64,000 nucleotides of DNA from GCA-002050365 sp038235165 (GTDB lineage Bacteria; Acidobacteriota; Blastocatellia; Pyrinomonadales; Pyrinomonadaceae). The stretch's first letter is position 1; every line of letters begins with the position of its first letter. This document shows positions 15,787 to 24,967 of the stretch, in pieces. The notes below the pieces were generated by a model, which ran no database searches, was not told the origin of the DNA, and saw only the letters and a program-made list of their open reading frames with translations. The position numbers and the translations under genes were made by a program. The DNA lies in contig JBBSUG010000010.1 in the NCBI GenBank assembly GCA_038235165.1, positions 1 to 64,000 of the forward strand, written 5' to 3'.

Positions 15787-17163
15787 TTATCGTGTGCCTT
15801 TTTTCTTGGGAGCAGGTTTTTTCGACGGAGTTTTCGTTGTTGACTCAGCTGACGAATTATCATTGCCTTTGGTAACGGTAACCTTGGTCGAATCAGGTTT
15901 TGCCGGTGTCGTCGAGCTTACCGGTTTAACCGGCGGTTTGGTTTCGTTGATCTTTGCCGGTGTCGCAGTCGCTGGTTTAACAGGCGAGGGAGATGCCATC
16001 GGTTTCGTACCGTTCGGCATTGAAGTTCCTGCCGGTTTCGGTGTTGGTGTTGGTGTTGGTGTTACTCCCGGTGTTTCTGTCGGTGCCTGTTCTTCAACCA
16101 CCGGATTAACTTTACTTGCCGGGTCAGGCAGCGGGTTGCTGAGCAAACTCGTCGTGTAAGCATTTACATCGCCGGGTTTCCCTTCAAAACGAAGTGTGTA
16201 AATCTCTTTAACATTTTCGTTGAGTCCGTCTCTATACGACTTGCCGGCAGCAGAAGCATCGGCAACCTTGTATGCTCGTGCAAAAGCATCAATAGCACGG
16301 TCGGCGTAGCCTTTCTGCATAGCGATTAATTCTTTCGTCGCATCGGACGGCTGACCGTTTTCGGTTTTCAGGTTGGCGGCAATTTTTTCGCCGAGCTTAA
16401 CCACTTCATCACGATAAGAGTTGCCGATAGTTTGATAAAGAAACGGATTGTTTTTGGTAGTGGAAGTTCCCTGCGATGCTTTATAAAAATAAGCGAGACC
16501 TTCTGTTTTATTATTCAGACGGAAATAATCAACATAGCCGATGATGTAATTCATCCAGCCGAGAGCATTATTTTTATCCTTGTAAGAATAACTCAACACT
16601 CCGTAATCACCTGTTTGCGATTTAGTGTCGGCTTCCAATTTTTGAATCGCCTGTCTCGCATAATTGATCGCTTCGCTATTGTATGTATCAACCGGCGGTT
16701 TCGCAATCGCCTGATCGTAGCCGGCAGTCGCCAGCACGAGCATCACATCAACAAATTCAGGATTCTGAGCGAGTATTTCCTTACCGACCGTAAAAATGTC
16801 CGCAGTATTTTTCGCTTTGATTGCCGTATCAAAACGGGTGAAAAGTTCGTCTTTGGCTTTGGCACCTACTTCTTTCTTAATGCCCGTCTCAATTCCGGGA
16901 ATCGTTTTGTTTAAGTAAGCAACAATATCTTTATCTTCAGCACAAGCTCCGTATTTCTGAACATATTCCTTACCGGCTTCGACGGCAAGTTTCTTTTGAG
17001 CAATATCTTTACTTGCGTAATTGTCAGTGAATTTTTTGTAAACGACTAACTTTGCATCAACTTCCGTGCAGGGGTCGTCCTGGGCAAAAAGTGAAGTCGC
17101 GGTAACGGCGGTTAAAGCCATTGTCAAAATTCCAAGCACTAAAACTCTGTAAATGGTTTTCAT
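15787..17163 (-). CDS. Secreted TPR-like protein with Pro/Thr-rich tail
   Basis: The start at 17163 is set by GGAGG 9 bases upstream and yields a clear signal peptide (MKTIYRVLVLGILTMALTAV, ending FAQ). Residues about 25-330 are helical with repeat-like Tyr/Ala spacing (for example YLNKTIPGIETG, GWMNYIIGYVDYFRLNN, LAYFYKASQG, AIDAFARAYKVA), resembling degenerate TPRs. The last ~110 residues are low-complexity: 'TPTPTPKPAG', then Thr/Lys/Pro-rich ending in PKKKGTR. No enzyme motif is visible. It is probably an extracytoplasmic scaffold or assembly protein. It is transcribed alone between two hairpins. Confidence 0.7.
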   Translation of the reverse strand: MKTIYRVLVLGILTMALTAVTATSLFAQDDPCTEVDAKLVVYKKFTDNYASKDIAQKKLAVEAGKEYVQKYGACAEDKDIVAYLNKTIPGIETGIKKEVGAKAKDELFTRFDTAIKAKNTADIFTVGKEILAQNPEFVDVMLVLATAGYDQAIAKPPVDTYNSEAINYARQAIQKLEADTKSQTGDYGVLSYSYKDKNNALGWMNYIIGYVDYFRLNNKTEGLAYFYKASQGTSTTKNNPFLYQTIGNSYRDEVVKLGEKIAANLKTENGQPSDATKELIAMQKGYADRAIDAFARAYKVADASAAGKSYRDGLNENVKEIYTLRFEGKPGDVNAYTTSLLSNPLPDPASKVNPVVEEQAPTETPGVTPTPTPTPKPAGTSMPNGTKPMASPSPVKPATATPAKINETKPPVKPVSSTTPAKPDSTKVTVTKGNDNSSAESTTKTPSKKPAPKKKGTR

Positions 17164-17492
17164 TAAATTGTATCCTCCAAGCATTATTAAATCTTAAATT
17201 TTCAAGCAAACCTCGAAACCGTCAATTCCGTTCCGCCTTTTGCACAATTCTGATGTAGCGGCAAAAAAAATGGTTGCCGCATTTTTGAATTAATGCCAAC
17301 CGCATTTCTTCGGGCAAAACACCCAACCACAAATTATTGACATTACATTAAAGTAAAATAATCACGTAGTTTATACGTTTGTGTCAAGGAAAAAAGTTAT
17401 TATCTGCGGGAATGAGGAAAACCCGCACGTTGACATTCCGTACGGGTTTTCGACTTGCAAAAAATTTGAAATTTAGAGTTCGAAGTCTAAAA
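17164..17492. other. Intergenic region
   Basis: This AT-rich stretch of about 330 bases lies between two minus-strand genes. It contains the hairpin at 17418-17450 and otherwise shows no gene or repeat I can identify. The promoter for the downstream secreted protein should lie at its left end, but no convincing -35/-10 pair was found. Confidence 0.5.
17418..17450 (-). terminator. Stem-loop downstream of the penicillin-binding protein gene
   Basis: AAAACCCGCACG (17418-17429) pairs with CGTACGGGTTTT (17439-17450), one mismatch, 9-nt loop. The A/T ends of the stem act as a built-in U-tract for the minus strand. Confidence 0.6.
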
Positions 17493-19040
17493 TTATTTCC
17501 GATTCTGCACGATACGCGGGCGCGATATTTCATAAGGTTTCTTTTTGACTTCGACAATGACGGGAGCGAAAACCGACGCGGGTTTGTCGGTTGTGACAAC
17601 ATCTGGTCGGGCTGTCGAATTTTTGACCGCGCCGGCTTTTTTGCCTTTGGTGGCGGAAATGTCGCCTTCGTCGCTGTCGTCGCCCTCGTCGGTGTCAATT
17701 TGCGCCGACGTTTTAGCATTGACTTTCGACTGTGGTTTAAGCTGGAGCGGAATTTGCGCGAGATTTTTGTTGTCTTTGGAAGCGATGCGCGTTCGCAGTG
17801 CAGCGTAAACCTGACCGGCGACCGCCGCCGCATATTTTCCGCGTTCTCCTTCGCCGCGCGTAATCACAATGACGGCGTATTTCGGATTTTCAATCGGCGC
17901 AACTGAAGCGAACAATCCGACCCACGAACCCTGCGCGATGCACGAACCCGTTTTTCCGGCGACATCGAGCGACGAATCAACGCCGCGTCGTGCCGTGCCG
18001 TACTGCGCCGCGCCGATCATTCCCGGAATCACCTGCCGCACGTTGGTCTGCGGCAGTTCAATCGTCCGGCGCATCTGACCGCGAAAGTTTGCTTGTTCGA
18101 TTTTGGTGCGCGGAATTTGCGGAACAATCATTTTTCCGCCGTTGGAAATCGCCGAAACCAGCACGGCGAGCTGTAACGGAGTTACTTCAAAATCGTCACC
18201 GTGCGAATAGATTCGCGCGTTGCTGTTGCCGAACGGCAGTCTTCCGCTGACTTCACCGGGTGCGTTGATGCCGGTCGGCTGTCCGAGTCCGAGTGTTTGC
18301 GCGTAGGAAATCAGCTTGCCGCTGCCGAGTCCGGCACCGACGTTTTGAAAATAACTGTTGTTTGAAAAGGCGAGCGCGTCGTCGAGCGTCATCGGAAATC
18401 GGCGCGTCGAAATATTGCCGCCCGGATCAATCACATTTTCGTTGATTCCGGCAATCGCGGTGACGAGTTTAATCGTCGAACACGGCTTGAAACTTTTGCG
18501 AATCGCCCACTCCTGATTGACGATGGTCAAAACTTTTCCCGTCTGCGGTTCCAACACGACGACTGTCCCGGCGTGAGTTCCGAGAGCGTTAATGGCGGCG
18601 CGGCGCACTTCCAAATCTTCGCCTTCGATACTGTCATTGTTAATGTTTTCGACCGTTTCAGTGCGAAGACCGCGTTCAAAGGCGATTTTTCGCGCCCGGG
18701 CTTCACGAATCACCTGGTCACGGCGACGCTTCTCTTCCAGTGCGGCTTGCCGACGTGTTTCCTGTGCCGCCCGCTGTCTCGCGGCTTCGATCTGCGCCTC
18801 TCGTTTCGCCTCCGCTTCCCTTTGCAGTTCGACTTTGCTTTTCGCCGAATTCCCCTTTATCGCCGTCGTTATCTTACCGGATGTAACAGATTTTTTGCCG
18901 GTCTTTACAGCATCTGATTTTGTTTTGGAAGCCGTTTGAACCGGTTTGACAGCCGGTTTGGAAACGGGCTTTTTCTTCTGAGCTTGGGCATTGACGGACA
19001 ATAAAACAAACGCGAAAAAAAATGCGGCGGCAAATTTCAT
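17493..19040 (-). CDS. Penicillin-binding protein, transpeptidase domain only
   Basis: The start at 19040 gives a signal peptide (KFAAAFFFAFVLLSVNAQAQ). A Lys/Ala/Arg-rich, predicted coiled region (to about residue 140) precedes the DD-transpeptidase fold. Its active-site motifs are S-T-I-K in CSTIKLVTA (SxxK), S-N-N in ALAFSNNSYFQ (SxN) and VAGKTGSCIAQG (KTG). No PBP dimerisation or glycosyltransferase domain is evident, so it is smaller than FtsI or PBP2. The ~130-residue C-terminal extension is polar, with an acidic DTDEGDDSDEGD patch. It is likely a periplasmic peptidoglycan cross-linking enzyme or a relative. Confidence 0.85.
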   Translation of the reverse strand: MKFAAAFFFAFVLLSVNAQAQKKKPVSKPAVKPVQTASKTKSDAVKTGKKSVTSGKITTAIKGNSAKSKVELQREAEAKREAQIEAARQRAAQETRRQAALEEKRRRDQVIREARARKIAFERGLRTETVENINNDSIEGEDLEVRRAAINALGTHAGTVVVLEPQTGKVLTIVNQEWAIRKSFKPCSTIKLVTAIAGINENVIDPGGNISTRRFPMTLDDALAFSNNSYFQNVGAGLGSGKLISYAQTLGLGQPTGINAPGEVSGRLPFGNSNARIYSHGDDFEVTPLQLAVLVSAISNGGKMIVPQIPRTKIEQANFRGQMRRTIELPQTNVRQVIPGMIGAAQYGTARRGVDSSLDVAGKTGSCIAQGSWVGLFASVAPIENPKYAVIVITRGEGERGKYAAAVAGQVYAALRTRIASKDNKNLAQIPLQLKPQSKVNAKTSAQIDTDEGDDSDEGDISATKGKKAGAVKNSTARPDVVTTDKPASVFAPVIVEVKKKPYEISRPRIVQNRK

Positions 19041-19155
19041 AACACACTTTTCGGGGGAAAATGACATCGTAAAACCTCTGAATGTTAAGATTTGGGGAGT
19101 TGTTTGAGAAAATCGAAAATGCTCACTGAACTAAGAAATTGAGTCTTTCAAAAAC

Positions 19156-19185
19156 TTTGCATCAAAAGCTAAATAAGAATATAAC
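19156..19185 (+). promoter_or_regulatory. Possible promoter of the histidine kinase operon
   Basis: TTTGCA (19156-19161) and TATAAC (19180-19185) are separated by 18 bases, 50 bases ahead of the start codon. The -35 match is weak. Confidence 0.35.
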
Positions 19186-19236
19186 ATTGACAGCGGAAAA
19201 TCTACAAGAGAATTTTGGCGAAACGATAAATTAAAA

Positions 19237-20736
19237 ATGAGAGTTAAGTTTTTCAGCACATTTCGCGGCAGGCTGTTGATAATTTTGGCGTTCCTGCTCA
19301 TCACAACGCTTGGCGTGCAGTATTATCTCAATCTCAAAACTCAGCGCGAAAACAATAATTTGCGGGCGATGCAGGAACAGGCATTGGTCGCGGGGATGGT
19401 TTTGGGATTCAGCGGTTTTTCTTCCGGCGAATATATGCAGGATTTGATTAAAACCGGGAGACAGCCGTTTTTCGATGAGAAAGCCGCCCAGCGCGTCAAA
19501 GATGTCATCGTCATTAACGAGAAATGGCAGATTTACGACAGTCTCAACCCGGATTACCTGCCGACGACCGAAAACGACAAAACCAAATATCACAATCTGA
19601 GCGAGTTGACCGATCTGCCGCCGCTGATCGAAGACGAGCAAAAACTGGGTGCGGAAATCGGTCGGTTCCCCAATTCGAATACCGCCGCCGCGAGCAAAGA
19701 TACTGACGGCGAAGCCCACGCCATTCCGATTCAAACTACACAGGGACGCTGGTATGTGATGGTTATCTTAGAAACTGACAAAAAAGAAGCCGCCGCCAAA
19801 GCCGCCCGTCCGCTCGTGTACACGCTGCTCGTGCTGCTTCTTTCGACGATCATCACGATTTTTCTGGTGTGGCGGTTCACGCGTCCGATTGCTAATCTCT
19901 CGGAGGCGGCGCGGCGCGTTGCCGAAGGTGATCTGAGCGTCCGCGTCGAAGGTGCAGAACGCAGCGACGAAATCGGCAAACTGACCAATCGTTTTAACGA
20001 AATGACCGCCGAACTCGAAAAAACTCGGCAACTCGAAGCAAAACTACAGGAAACGGAAAAAAGTGCAGTCGTCGGCAGACTTGCTTCGGCAATCGCGCAC
20101 GAAATCCGCAACCCGCTCAATTACATCAATTTGTCGCTTGACCATCTGCGAAAAAATTTCGCACCGGAAGATGAAGAAAAACACGCCACGTTTGAGAAAT
20201 TAACCGCGCAGTTAAAAACCGAGGTCGGGAGAATCAACCGCCAAATTTCCGATTTTCTCGGCTATTCGCGCCCGCTAAAATTAAATCTACAGCCGATTGA
20301 TGTTAGAGAAATTATCAAAGATTCGCGCCGCATTATCGAACCGCAAGCCGAAGAATTAAACATCAAAATCAATCTCGTCGAACGCGAAAACGTCCCGCAA
20401 ATTCTCGGCGACGCGGATGTTTTGCGCTCAGTTTTCAATAATTTACTGACCAATGCGATGCAGGCGATGGAAAAAACCGGCGGAAATATCAATATGACAA
20501 TTTCGCCCGACGAAAATTACGTTAAAATAGAAGTCGCCGACAAAGGCATCGGGATTTCCGAAGAAAATTTATCAAAAATCTTCGAGCCATATTTTTCAAC
20601 CAAGGAAACCGGCACGGGTTTGGGTTTGGCAATTGTGCAGAAAATTATCGAAGATCACAATGGTACAATCGAAGTTGTATCAAAGTTAAACGAGGGAACG
20701 CATTTTACGGTGAGATTGCCGAAAGCGCATGTGTAG
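19237..20736 (+). CDS. Membrane sensor histidine kinase (HAMP, NtrB/AtoS type)
   Basis: This 499-residue kinase has two membrane helices (about 10-29 and 189-211) flanking a ~160-residue periplasmic sensor region. HAMP (about 212-265; RRVAEGDLSVRVEG), HisKA with the phospho-accepting H in AIAHEIRNPLNYINLSL (near residue 288), and an ATPase domain (N box NNLLTNAMQAM, G boxes VADKGIGISEENL and GTGLGLAIVQ) follow. The operon continues with a Skp-like gene and a sigma-54 response regulator, its probable partner. The sensed signal is unknown. The envelope chaperone-like neighbour hints at envelope stress. Confidence 0.93.
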   Translation: MRVKFFSTFRGRLLIILAFLLITTLGVQYYLNLKTQRENNNLRAMQEQALVAGMVLGFSGFSSGEYMQDLIKTGRQPFFDEKAAQRVKDVIVINEKWQIYDSLNPDYLPTTENDKTKYHNLSELTDLPPLIEDEQKLGAEIGRFPNSNTAAASKDTDGEAHAIPIQTTQGRWYVMVILETDKKEAAAKAARPLVYTLLVLLLSTIITIFLVWRFTRPIANLSEAARRVAEGDLSVRVEGAERSDEIGKLTNRFNEMTAELEKTRQLEAKLQETEKSAVVGRLASAIAHEIRNPLNYINLSLDHLRKNFAPEDEEKHATFEKLTAQLKTEVGRINRQISDFLGYSRPLKLNLQPIDVREIIKDSRRIIEPQAEELNIKINLVERENVPQILGDADVLRSVFNNLLTNAMQAMEKTGGNINMTISPDENYVKIEVADKGIGISEENLSKIFEPYFSTKETGTGLGLAIVQKIIEDHNGTIEVVSKLNEGTHFTVRLPKAHV

Positions 20737-20740
20737 TTTT

Positions 20741-21310
20741 ATGAAGTTTTTTCAATTATTTACTGTTAATTTAGTTTTGTCATTTGCGTTTGTAATTTCG
20801 GTAAACGCACAAACAGACAAGTCGCAAACCGTCAATTCCGGCAAAATCGCTGTCATCAATTTTGAATTGCTTAAAGACGAAAAGACCGGTATTAAAGAGA
20901 TTGTTGATATTTATAAAAAGTTTGATGTTGAATTTGAGCCTAAAGAAAGTGAATTAAAACCTTTGTATGAGAAAAGAAAGAAAGCAATTGAGAGACTTCA
21001 AGATTTGGCAAAGTCAACTGAAATTCGTGTTACCAATGAATTTATCAACGATTTAGTAAAACAGTTTGATGATGCAGACTGTAAGTTTGATAAGAAATTA
21101 AAAGAGGTGAAAAATCTTTTTGATGCGCGAAAATTAGAATTAGATAAAGAAGCAAAGAACGAGATTATTGAGTTACTCAAATTATTTGCGAAAGAAAGAG
21201 ATTACGCAGTTATTTTAGATAGTTCCCGAAACAATTTTTTATTTGGTGAAACAATTGATGCAACTGATGACTTTATTCAATTTTATAACAATCAAACAGA
21301 GAAAAAATAA
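20741..21310 (+). CDS. Skp/OmpH-like periplasmic protein
   Basis: This 189-residue protein has a signal peptide (MKFFQLFTVNLVLSFAFVIS, ending VNAQ). An OmpH-type start SGKIAVINFELLKDEKTGIKE follows, then a long charged helical hairpin (about 60-150) and an ending like Skp (KERDYAVILDSSRNNFLFG). Skp-family proteins hold unfolded outer-membrane proteins in the periplasm. It lies 4 bases after the histidine kinase and 9 bases before the response regulator. It is clearly more AT-rich and Lys-rich than both neighbours, suggesting a separate origin or relaxed codon selection. Confidence 0.75.
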   Translation: MKFFQLFTVNLVLSFAFVISVNAQTDKSQTVNSGKIAVINFELLKDEKTGIKEIVDIYKKFDVEFEPKESELKPLYEKRKKAIERLQDLAKSTEIRVTNEFINDLVKQFDDADCKFDKKLKEVKNLFDARKLELDKEAKNEIIELLKLFAKERDYAVILDSSRNNFLFGETIDATDDFIQFYNNQTEKK

Positions 21311-21319
21311 ATTAATTTT

Positions 21320-22669
21320 ATGGCAAGAAAAAGCATATTAGTAGTGGACGACGAGAAATCTCAGCGCGAGATTTTGGAGATGATTTTGTCGGGCGAAGGT
21401 TACGACGTAACGACGGCGAGTTCGGGTGAGGCGGCGATGAAATTTGTCGCCGACCGGCATTTTGATTTGGTGTTGACCGATTTGAAAATGACGGGAATGA
21501 GCGGACTTGAATTGTTGAAGGAACTGACTGATTTTGATAAGTCTATTATCGTCCTGCTTTTAACGGCGCACGGAACGGTTGATTCGGCGGTTGACGCGCT
21601 GCGTTTAGGCGCGTTCGATTATCTGCAAAAACCGTATGATGCGGAAAAATTGCTCGACACGATTTCACGCGCACTAAACAAATTGACAACGCTTGACGCG
21701 GAAATCATTTCCGCGTCGCCGGAAATGGACAAGGTGAAAAAGCTGATTTTGAAAATCGCCAAATCGAATTCGACGGTGCTGATTCGCGGCGAATCGGGGA
21801 CGGGAAAGGAATTGATCGCGCGGGCGATTCATCAAAATTCGCCGCGTTCAAGCGAAATTTTTCAGGCTGTCAATTGTGCCGCGATTAACGAAAATCTGCT
21901 CGAATCGGAACTTTTCGGACACGAAAAAGGAAGTTTTACCGGCGCGGTCGGCGAAAAAAAAGGTTTGTTTGAAGTTGCCGACGGCGGCACACTCTTTTTA
22001 GATGAAATCGGCGAACTCGACATCGCTTTACAGGCGAAAATCCTTCGCGCCTTGCAGGAAAAAGAGATTCGGCGCGTCGGCGGCACGAAGGAATTAAATG
22101 TTGATGTGCGCGTCGTCGCCGCAACCAACCGCGATTTGCTGAAAATGTCGCAGGAAGGACGTTTCCGCGAAGATTTATATTACCGTCTCAATGTTTTGAG
22201 CATCGAACTGCCCGCCCTGCGCGAACGCCGTTCCGACGTGCCGGTGCTGATGGAGTATTTCCTGAAAAAACACACCCGCGATACCAAACGCGATGTAAAA
22301 ATAACCGCTGAAGCCCGCAAAACACTCGAAAACTACAGTTATCCGGGCAACGTCCGCCAACTCGAATCGGCAATCGAACGCGCCACGTTGCTGTGCGAAA
22401 ACGACACGATCACGGTTGATGATTTGCCTCCCGAAATGACGCAGGAATCAAAACCCGTCTCTGCCGACGAACTTTTCAAACTTCCGCCCGACGGCGTAAA
22501 TTTTGAAGATGTCGAACGCAGTTTAATAATGCAGGCGATGGAACGAACGGACAACAACATCACGAAATCAGCGAAAATGCTCGGCTTAACGTTTCGCACT
22601 CTACAATATCGTCTGGAAAAATTTGGCATTAAACGAGATGGCGCAGAGGAAGACGAAGACGATTCGTAA
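21320..22669 (+). CDS. Sigma-54-dependent response regulator (NtrC/AtoC type)
   Basis: The domains are a receiver (1-120; phospho-acceptor D54 in LVLTDLKMTG), an AAA+ ATPase (about 140-375; Walker A GESGTGKE, Walker B GGTLFLDEIGEL), and a Fis-type helix-turn-helix (C-terminal ~45 residues; NNITKSAKMLGLTFRTLQYRL). The sigma-54 contact loop reads GSFTGA where most family members have GAFTGA. It is the likely partner of the kinase two genes upstream. Target promoters are unknown. Confidence 0.95.
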   Translation: MARKSILVVDDEKSQREILEMILSGEGYDVTTASSGEAAMKFVADRHFDLVLTDLKMTGMSGLELLKELTDFDKSIIVLLLTAHGTVDSAVDALRLGAFDYLQKPYDAEKLLDTISRALNKLTTLDAEIISASPEMDKVKKLILKIAKSNSTVLIRGESGTGKELIARAIHQNSPRSSEIFQAVNCAAINENLLESELFGHEKGSFTGAVGEKKGLFEVADGGTLFLDEIGELDIALQAKILRALQEKEIRRVGGTKELNVDVRVVAATNRDLLKMSQEGRFREDLYYRLNVLSIELPALRERRSDVPVLMEYFLKKHTRDTKRDVKITAEARKTLENYSYPGNVRQLESAIERATLLCENDTITVDDLPPEMTQESKPVSADELFKLPPDGVNFEDVERSLIMQAMERTDNNITKSAKMLGLTFRTLQYRLEKFGIKRDGAEEDEDDS

Positions 22670-22726
22670 AATAGTCAAAGAAAGCATCAAATTGTTCACC
22701 AAAAACTTTCGGAATCGTTGTCAACG

Positions 22727-22749
22727 AAAAAGGCATCGTCAAGATGCCT
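22727..22749 (-). terminator. Terminator of tRNA-Arg
   Basis: On the minus strand AGGCATC pairs with GATGCCT around a 5-nt loop, followed by TTTTTC. It lies 22 bases beyond the tRNA 3' end. Confidence 0.7.
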
Positions 22750-22770
22750 GTAAGTTATTGAAAATAAAGT

Positions 22771-22844
22771 TGCTCCCGGCAGGAATTGAACCTGCGACCT
22801 TCCACTTAGGAGGCAGACGCTCTATCCAACTGAGCTACGGGAGC
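22771..22844 (-). tRNA. tRNA-Arg (anticodon CCT)
   Basis: The 74-nt cloverleaf has acceptor GCTCCCG/CGGGAGC, D arm GCTCAGTTGGATAGAGC, anticodon loop CTCCTAA (anticodon CCT, reads AGG), and T arm GCAGGTTCAATTCCTGC. The anticodon stem has two G-T wobbles. The terminal CCA is not encoded. Confidence 0.95.
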
Positions 22845-22853
22845 ATAATAATC

Positions 22854-22881
22854 TTGGATTTTAGACCTCGGATTTCAGGTT
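22854..22881. repeat. Weak heptamer tandem repeat
   Basis: TTGGATT, TTAGACC, TCGGATT and TCAGGTT follow each other between the tRNA and apt. The units are degenerate, so this assignment is tentative. Confidence 0.4.
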
Positions 22882-22888
22882 GTCCAGT

Positions 22889-23410
22889 TTATGAATCGTA
22901 TCTGATTAAAGAACGCACGTCGTAACCGTCGAATTTTGCTCGCCCGTTTAAGAAATTGAGTTCGACGAGAAACAACAGTCCAACGATTTCGCCGCCTAAT
23001 CCTTCGACCAGATCAACGACGGCTTTTGCCGTGCCGCCGGTTGCCAGCAAATCGTCCACAATCAACACTTTATGATTTTCGCCAACCGCGTCTTTGTGGA
23101 CTTCGAGCGTGTCCTGCCCGTATTCCAAATCGTAGGAAACCGAAACTTTTTCGGCGGGCAGTTTTTTTGGTTTGCGAACCGGCACGAAGCCTGCGCCGAG
23201 ATGATAGGCGAGCGGGGCGGCGAAGATGAAACCGCGTGATTCGACACCGATTACCGTGTCAATCTTTTCGCCCTCATATTCGGCGGCGAGCGCGTCAATC
23301 GTCTGTTTCAGTCCGTTTGCGTCTTTTAAAAGCGTCGTGATGTCGTAAAAGTTAATGCCGGGTTTTGGAAAATCAGGCACCTCGCGGATAAGTTTTCTTA
23401 AATGTTCCAT
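22889..23410 (-). CDS. apt: Adenine phosphoribosyltransferase
   Basis: APRT makes AMP from adenine and PRPP. The 173-residue protein has the family's full length, starting LRKLIREVPDFPKPGINFYDITTLL. It carries GVESRGFIFAAPLAYHLGAGF and the PRPP-binding loop VLIVDDLLATGGTA. It would salvage the adenine released by the MTA phosphorylase encoded at 58939-59817. The acylphosphatase gene upstream is in the same direction, 45 bases away. Confidence 0.96.
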   Translation of the reverse strand: MEHLRKLIREVPDFPKPGINFYDITTLLKDANGLKQTIDALAAEYEGEKIDTVIGVESRGFIFAAPLAYHLGAGFVPVRKPKKLPAEKVSVSYDLEYGQDTLEVHKDAVGENHKVLIVDDLLATGGTAKAVVDLVEGLGGEIVGLLFLVELNFLNGRAKFDGYDVRSLIRYDS

Positions 23411-23454
23411 TTTATCGTTTAGTCAGTCCTCAATCAATGCTTTTTCAACCGAAA

Positions 23455-23730
23455 TTATCTTTCTATTCTGAATGATGTATATAGATTATTCGGCTCTAAA
23501 ACTATTTCTTCGATATCTTCGACTTTTGAATATGCTGGTCCGGCGGTCAAATCGTGCATCATTTCCGTCACGGCTTTTTCGCTGCCCTCGGCGTAAACTT
23601 CGACTCTGCCGTCCGGCAGATTTTGCACGTAACCCAAAACCTGATGCCGCGCCGCACTGCGCTGCGTAAAAAATCTGAATCCCACGCCCTGCACAAGTCC
23701 GCTGATAATAAATTTTCTGGCGACGGTCAT
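23455..23730 (-). CDS. acyP: Acylphosphatase
   Basis: Acylphosphatase hydrolyses carboxyl-phosphate bonds of small acyl phosphates. The 91-residue protein (ATG at 23730; a TTG lies 18 bases upstream) has the substrate-binding arginine in GLVQGVGFRFFTQR and the catalytic asparagine in VQNLPDGRVEVYAEG. It is co-directional with apt. Confidence 0.93.
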   Translation of the reverse strand: MTVARKFIISGLVQGVGFRFFTQRSAARHQVLGYVQNLPDGRVEVYAEGSEKAVTEMMHDLTAGPAYSKVEDIEEIVLEPNNLYTSFRIER

Positions 23731-23919
23731 TTTAAGTTTGTAATTCAAGTTCCGGAATTCAAAAACTAAATCTTTCGCTAGAATACGGAACTGTTCTCAG
23801 CTTACAGCCGACCTGCGAAATTTAGTCGAACGTATAGTTAGTAAGTTTCAAACAAAGAAACGCGAACAACGCCTCGCTTCGCTGGCGTTGGCGGACGAGA
23901 CTTCCGCGCTCCGTCCCGA

Positions 23920-24690
23920 CTATCCCAACGCGTCGAGACATTCCGGCAGTGTTCGCTGGCGGCAGGTGTAAATCGGCATTCCGCGCAAATTAAATTTGTT
24001 TGCCGGAACTTCGCGCAGTTCTTCGGCTAACGCCAGAAAGTCTTTCGGCTCGTCGGTTTCAAACGAAAGAATAAACTCCTGCTCGTTAAATCCGAAAGCG
24101 TGGGTCAGGTGAATTTTTATATTCTCGAACTTTTTGCCGACCATAAAATTTTCCTCGACCAGCGTGTCGCGCTCTTCGTTCGATTTTGCGTACAAATCGC
24201 TGTGCTTGACGCACGGATAGAGAAAATGATATTTTTTTTCGCCGGCGACGATGTGAAAACGGTCTTCGAGATTTGAATTTTCCTGATAGGCAATGAACAT
24301 TCTCTTTTTTGTCACGGAAAGATAATTGTCCGTTGTTTCGAGAAAACTGCCCAGGTTGGTTCGGTAAAGTTTAGCGGTCATTTCTTGAATTAAATCCAAT
24401 GAATTTCCGATGCGCCAAAACATCAAATCTGCTTTTGAATCGAAACCGATCAGCGAATAACTAAACAACAGCATATCTTCGTGATACTGCTCGAAGATGT
24501 TTTGAAATTCCCCCTTAAACTCGCGTTTTGTTTCGCCGTCGAGTTTGCGCCAGTCGGGATTGACGCGCAAAAACATAAAATTGACGAATTGTTTTTCGAT
24601 GTCGGGAAATCGCAGAGGCTCTTTATTATCCGACACCAATCGCAAACCGCCGCCGTCCGGTATTTCTTTATCCAAGTTTTGTAACCCCAT
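23920..24690 (-). CDS. Chlorite dismutase / HemQ superfamily heme protein
   Basis: This 256-residue member of the Cld/HemQ/DyP dimeric alpha-beta barrel superfamily shows LMFWRIGNSLDLIQEMTAKL, YPCVKHSDLYAKSNEER, and the likely proximal histidine in IHLTHAFGFNEQEFILSFETD. In Gram-positives the close relative HemQ decarboxylates coproheme to heme b. True chlorite dismutases occur in perchlorate reducers and some nitrifiers. Without neighbours from heme synthesis the role cannot be fixed; coproheme decarboxylation is the likelier guess. It is divergent from the ATP synthase Fo cluster. Confidence 0.85.
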   Translation of the reverse strand: MGLQNLDKEIPDGGGLRLVSDNKEPLRFPDIEKQFVNFMFLRVNPDWRKLDGETKREFKGEFQNIFEQYHEDMLLFSYSLIGFDSKADLMFWRIGNSLDLIQEMTAKLYRTNLGSFLETTDNYLSVTKKRMFIAYQENSNLEDRFHIVAGEKKYHFLYPCVKHSDLYAKSNEERDTLVEENFMVGKKFENIKIHLTHAFGFNEQEFILSFETDEPKDFLALAEELREVPANKFNLRGMPIYTCRQRTLPECLDALG

Positions 24691-24967
24691 TTTTTACTTT
24701 TTTTATTTAGAGTTCCTACGATTTTATGTTTTATCACGTCGGCAGTATCTTTGAGACAGACCGCAAACGAAAATTTACGCCGTTCGGCAAAAAGAGTTTT
24801 TCCGTGTTCATTGTGCCAACTTTCGGCGGCATTGTCCAAAAGACAAAATTATTTTGGTTTTGAAACGCACTTTTACGCCGCCGTTTTCAGCACGTTTCCC
24901 TTGCGGCATTTGCGTAAATCGCTTTTAATAGGTGTGCCGAAATTTATTTAATGCGGGAGAATGCGGT

